A stretch of DNA of 64,000 bases. It comes from Euonymus europaeus. Its lineage: Eukaryota; Streptophyta; Magnoliopsida; Celastrales; Celastraceae. Within the stretch, counting starts at the first letter, position 1, and each line of letters begins with the position of its first letter. Location: contig OY756957.1 in assembly GCA_963580455.1 (NCBI GenBank), positions 32,208,501 to 32,272,500 of the forward strand, written 5' to 3'. Under the pieces are notes generated by a model. It did no database searches, was not told the origin of the DNA, and saw nothing but the letters and a program-made list of their open reading frames with translations. The translations under genes and the position numbers were made by a program. Positions 60,691 to 64,000 of this stretch are shown piece after piece.

Positions 60691-62074
60691 GCGAAATGTG
60701 GTTTCTTTACGTAAACGGTTTTATGAATATCCATTGACTCCGAGTTCTGAATTCGGTGATTTTTAGCTTGATTTCACACTCCTTTTCGAGCTCTAAAATC
60801 CTGGAGTTTCGGATTTTGATTTTAGAACTCGTGGCTAGTAGGTCTCGTTTCACCTAGTTAGCCGCGAAATGTGGTTTCTTTACGTAAACGGTTTGATGAA
60901 TATCCGTTGACTCCGAGTTCTGAATTCTGTGATTTTTAGCTTGATTTCACACTGCTTTTCGAGCTCTACAATCCTGGAGTTTCGGTTTTCGATTTCAGAA
61001 CTCGTGGCTAGTAGGTCTCGTTTCATCTAGTTAGCCGCGAAATGTGGTTTCTTTACGGAAACGGTTTTATGAATATCCGTTGACTCCGAGTTCTGAATTC
61101 GGTGATTTTTAGCTTGATTTCACACTCCTTTTCGAGCTCTACAATCCTGGGGTTTCGGTGTTCGATTTCAGAACTCGTGGCTAGTAGGTCTCGTTTCATC
61201 TAGTTAGCCGCGAAATGTGGTTTCTTTACGGAAACGGTTTTATGAATATCCGTTGACTCCGAGTTCTGAATTCGGTGATTTTTAGCTTGATTTCACACTA
61301 CGTTTCATGCTCTACAATCCTGGAGTTTCGGATTTTGATTTCAGAACTCGTGGCTAGTAGGTCTCGTTTCACCTAGTTAGCCGCGAAATGTGGTTTCTTT
61401 ACGTAAACGGTTTTATGAATATCCGTTTACTCCGAGTTCTGAATTCGGTGATTTTTAGCTTGATTTCACACTACGTTTCATGCTCTACAATCCTGGAGTT
61501 TCGGATTTTGATTTCAGAACTCGTGGCTAGTAGGTCTCGTTTCACCTAGTTAGCCGCGAAATGTGGTCTCTTTACGTAAACGGTTTTATGAATATCCGTT
61601 TACTCCGAGTTCTGAATTCTGTGATTTTTAGCTTGATTTCACACTACGTTTCATGCTCTACAATCCTGGCGTTTTGGATTTTGATTTCAGAACTCGTGGC
61701 TAGTAGGTCTCGTTTCACCTAGTTAGCCGCGAAATGTGGTTTCTTTACGTAAACGGTTTTATGAATATCCGTTTACTACGACTTCTGATTTCTGTGATTT
61801 TTAGCTTGATTTCACACTACGTTTCATGCTCTACAATCCTGGCGTTTTGGATTTTGATTTCAGAACTTGTGGCTAGTAGGTCTCGTTTCATCTAGTTAGC
61901 CGCGAAATGTGGTTTCTTTACGTAAACGGTTTTATGAATATCCATTGACTCCGAGTTCTGAATTCGGTGATTTTTAGCTTGATTTCACACTCCTTTTCGA
62001 GCTCTAAAATCCTGGAGTTTCGGATTTTGATTTTAGAACTCGTGGCTAGTAGGTCTCGTTTCACCTAGTTAGCC
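60691..62074 (+). repeat. Zone 12: 8-monomer HOR (1,384 bp), copy 1
   Basis: Eight distinct monomers: (1) CCATTGACTCC with CTAAAATCC; (2) GGTTTGATGAAT (60,891) with CACTGCTTTTCG; (3) ACGGAAACGG with GGGGTTTCGGTGTTCG; (4) ACGGAAACGG with ACGTTTCATGCTC; (5) CCGTTTACTCC; (6) TGGTCTCTTTACG with GCGTTTTGG; (7) CTTCTGATTTCTGTG with AACTTGTGG; (8) CCATTGACTCC with CTAAAATCC, nearly the same as type 1. Types 1 and 8 being alike suggests that the unit grew by duplicating a monomer. Confidence 0.9.
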
Positions 62075-63458
62075 GCGAAATGTGGTTTCTTTACGTAAAC
62101 GGTTTTATGAATATCCATTGACTCCGAGTTCTGAATTCGGTGATTTTTAGCTTGATTTCACACTCCTTTTCGAGCTCTAAAATCCTGGAGTTTCGGATTT
62201 TGATTTTAGAACTCGTGGCTAGTAGGTCTCGTTTCACCTAGTTAGCAGCGAAATGTGGTTTCTTTACGTAAACGGTTTGATGAATATCCGTTGACTCCGA
62301 GTTCTGAATTCTATGATTTTTAGCTTGATTTCACACTGCTTTTCGAGCTCTACAATCCTGGAGTTTCGGTTTTCGATTTCAGAACTCGTGGCTAGTAGGT
62401 CTCGTTTCATCTAGTTAGCCGCGAAATGTGGTTTCTTTACGGAAACGGTTTTATGAATATCCGTTGACTCCGAGTTCTGAATTCGGTGATTTTTAGCTTG
62501 ATTTCACACTCCTTTTCGAGCTCTACAATCCTGGGGTTTCGGTGTTCGATTTCAGAACTCGTGGCTAGTAGGTCTCGTTTCATCTAGTTAGCCGCGAAAT
62601 GTGGTTTCTTTACGGAAACGGTTTTATGAATATCCGTTGACTCCGAGTTCTGAATTCGGTGATTTTTAGCTTGATTTCACACTACGTTTCATGCTCTACA
62701 ATCCTGGAGTTTCGGATTTTGATTTCAGAACTCGTGGCTAGTAGGTCTCGTTTCACCTAGTTAGCCGCGAAATGTGGTTTCTTTACGTAAACGGTTTTAT
62801 GAATATCCGTTTACTCCGAGTTCTGAATTCGGTGATTTTTAGCTTGATTTCACACTACGTTTCATGCTCTACAATCCTGGAGTTTCGGATTTTGATTTCA
62901 GAACTCGTGGCTAGTAGGTCTCGTTTCACCTAGTTAGCCGCGAAATGTGGTCTCTTTACGTAAACGGTTTTATGAATATCCGTTTACTCCGAGTTCTGAA
63001 TTCTGTGATTTTTAGCTTGATTTCACACTACGTTTCATGCTCTACAATCCTGGCGTTTTGGATTTTGATTTCAGAACTCGTGGCTAGTAGGTCTCGTTTC
63101 ACCTAGTTAGCCGCGAAATGTGGTTTCTTTACGTAAACGGTTTTATGAATATCCGTTTACTCCGACTTCTGATTTCTGTGATTTTTAGCTTGATTTCACA
63201 CTACGTTTCATGCTCTACAATCCTGGCGTTTTGGATTTTGATTTCAGAACTTGTGGCTAGTAGGTCTCGTTTCATCTAGTTAGCCGCGAAATGTGGTTTC
63301 TTTACGTAAACGGTTTTATGAATATCCATTGACTCCGAGTTCTGAATTCGGTGATTTTTAGCTTGATTTCACACTCCTTTTCGAGCTCTAAAATCCTGGA
63401 GTTTCGGATTTTGATTTTAGAACTCGTGGCTAGTAGGTCTCGTTTCACCTAGTTAGCC
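62075..63458 (+). repeat. Zone 12: 8-monomer HOR (1,384 bp), copy 2
   Basis: Same eight monomers in order, with GGTTTGATGAAT at 62,275, exactly 1,384 bp on. Private changes include GCAGCGAAATG near 62,246 and TTCTATGATTTTT near 62,309. Confidence 0.9.
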
Positions 63459-64000
63459 GCGAAATGTGGTTTCTTTACGTAAACGGTTTTATGAATATCC
63501 ATTGACTCCGAGTTCTGAATTCGGTGATTTTTAGCTTGATTTCACACTCCTTTTCGAGCTCTAAAATCCTGGAGTTTCGGATTTTGATTTTAGAACTCGT
63601 GGCTAGTAGGTCTCGTTTCACCTAGTTAGCCGCGAAATGTGGTTTCTTTACGTAAACGGTTTGATGAATATCCGTTGACTCCGAGTTCTGAATTCTGTGA
63701 TTTTTAGCTTGATTTCACACTGCTTTTCGAGCTCTACAATCCTGGAGTTTCGGTTTTCGATTTCAGAACTCGTGGCTAGTAGGTCTCGTTTCATCTAGTT
63801 AGCCACGAAATGTGGTTTCTTTACGGAAACGGTTTTATGAATATCCGTTGACTCCGAGTTCTGAATTCGGTGATTTTTAGCTTGATTTCACACTCCTTTT
63901 CGAGCTCTACAATCCTGGGGTTTCGGTGTTCGATTTCAGAACTCGTGGCTAGTAGGTCTCGTTTCATCTAGTTAGCCGCGAAATGTGGTTTCTTTACGGA
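63459..64000 (+). repeat. Zone 12: 8-monomer HOR, start of copy 3, cut by the window end
   Basis: Monomers of types 1, 2 and 3 are complete (GGTTTGATGAAT at 63,659), followed by the first 23 bases of a type 4 monomer (ACGGA at the end). The array therefore continues beyond 64,000. Confidence 0.9.

Larger units (their letters stand above)
1..64000 (+). repeat. 173-bp tandem satellite array, 370 complete monomers, head to tail
   Basis: The same 173-bp unit recurs without interruption. The landmark GCGAAATG (or a one-base variant) starts at 1, 174, 347, 520 and 693, and the same spacing can be followed through 8,132, 18,162, 27,503, 32,173, 53,786 and 59,653 to 63,978. Every offset from 370 x 173 (33 bp in total) is explained by 15 monomers with small deletions, so no inserted unique DNA or transposon is present. 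All monomers read the same way. Neighbouring copies differ by a few to perhaps ten per cent by eye. This length and regularity is typical of eukaryotic centromeric or heterochromatic satellites; the chromosomal location is inferred, and the family is not one I can name. Confidence 0.98.

Noticed and set aside
1..64000. CRISPR array
   Set aside because: The units abut with no unique spacers, the repeat is far too long at 173 bp, and variation is spread over the whole unit.
1..64000. CENP-B box or similar protein site
   Set aside because: No match to the canonical NTTCGNNNNANNCGGGN was seen on either strand. The nearest, around TTCGAGCTCTACGATC, lacks the required A and two of the Gs. No claim of a bound factor can be made.
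1..64000. Embedded transposable elements, rDNA, tRNA or telomere repeats
   Set aside because: Monomer phase is accounted for from end to end, leaving no room for inserted DNA. No long terminal repeats, target-site duplications, TTTAGGG or TTAGGG runs, or tRNA-like sequence were seen.
1..64000. Bacterial or phage origin, or an operon
   Set aside because: No coding capacity, ribosome binding sites or terminators exist over 64 kb. A homogeneous nucleosome-sized satellite of this length is a eukaryotic feature.
1..64000. Firm assignment to a named satellite such as Tyba (about 172 bp)
   Set aside because: The size fits, but I cannot compare sequences here, and other plant satellites of 165-180 bp fit equally well. 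It is left as a test rather than a call.

Overview
The whole 64 kb window is one uninterrupted satellite DNA array. A monomer of 173 bp is repeated head to tail, always in the same orientation, from the first base to the last. Counting from the landmark GCGAAATG at position 1 to its last occurrence at 63,978 gives 370 complete monomers plus a 23-bp partial monomer. I see no gene, RNA gene, transposon, unique spacer or change of strand. The consensus is about 42% GC and strongly T-rich on the + strand (about 67 T to 33 A per monomer).

This is eukaryotic chromosomal DNA, most likely from a centromere, pericentromere or other heterochromatic block. A nucleosome-sized, very regular, megasatellite-like array with higher-order repeats (HORs) is the usual form of plant and animal centromeric satellites. 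The frequent CG-to-TG and CG-to-CA changes between copies suggest a methylated genome. A flowering plant is my best guess. I do not recognise the family with confidence and give it no name; the roughly 172-bp Tyba repeat of beak-sedges is one size-matched candidate to test, not an identification.

Layout by variant signature: (1) 1 to about 9,650, a mosaic built on a 7-monomer HOR (1,211 bp) with larger copies at offsets of 29, 22, 18 and 47 monomers. (2) About 9,650-12,630, mixed monomers. (3) 12,630-18,340, four copies of an 8-monomer, 1,383-bp HOR arranged as two 16-monomer units. (4) 18,340-19,325, mixed; then 19,325-27,246, three copies of a large block at offsets of 17 and 15 monomers. 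(5) 27,250-33,190, a diverged zone with old 12- and 15-monomer offsets. (6) 33,190-35,263, a 6-monomer tandem duplication (1,037 bp). (7) 35,264-37,189, mixed. (8) 37,190 to about 50,840, the most homogeneous zone, carrying tandem copies of 8, 11, 6 and 8 monomers and a dimer-like alternation. (9) 50,840-53,890, mixed, with the first 166-bp monomer. (10) 53,890-59,065, a 15-monomer tandem duplication (2,588 bp). (11) 59,066-59,652, mixed. (12) 59,653-64,000, an 8-monomer HOR (1,384 bp) with about 2.4 full-pattern copies plus a degenerate earlier one.

No protein products act here. What can be read is the array's own history: repeated segmental amplification of 6 to 17 monomers with local homogenisation, near-absolute retention of the 173-bp period, and a small set of recurrently mutated sites, including two dyad-symmetric elements in each monomer. 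Coordinates of block edges are approximate because neighbouring monomers are alike; the distances between copies are exact counts made from shared marker variants.
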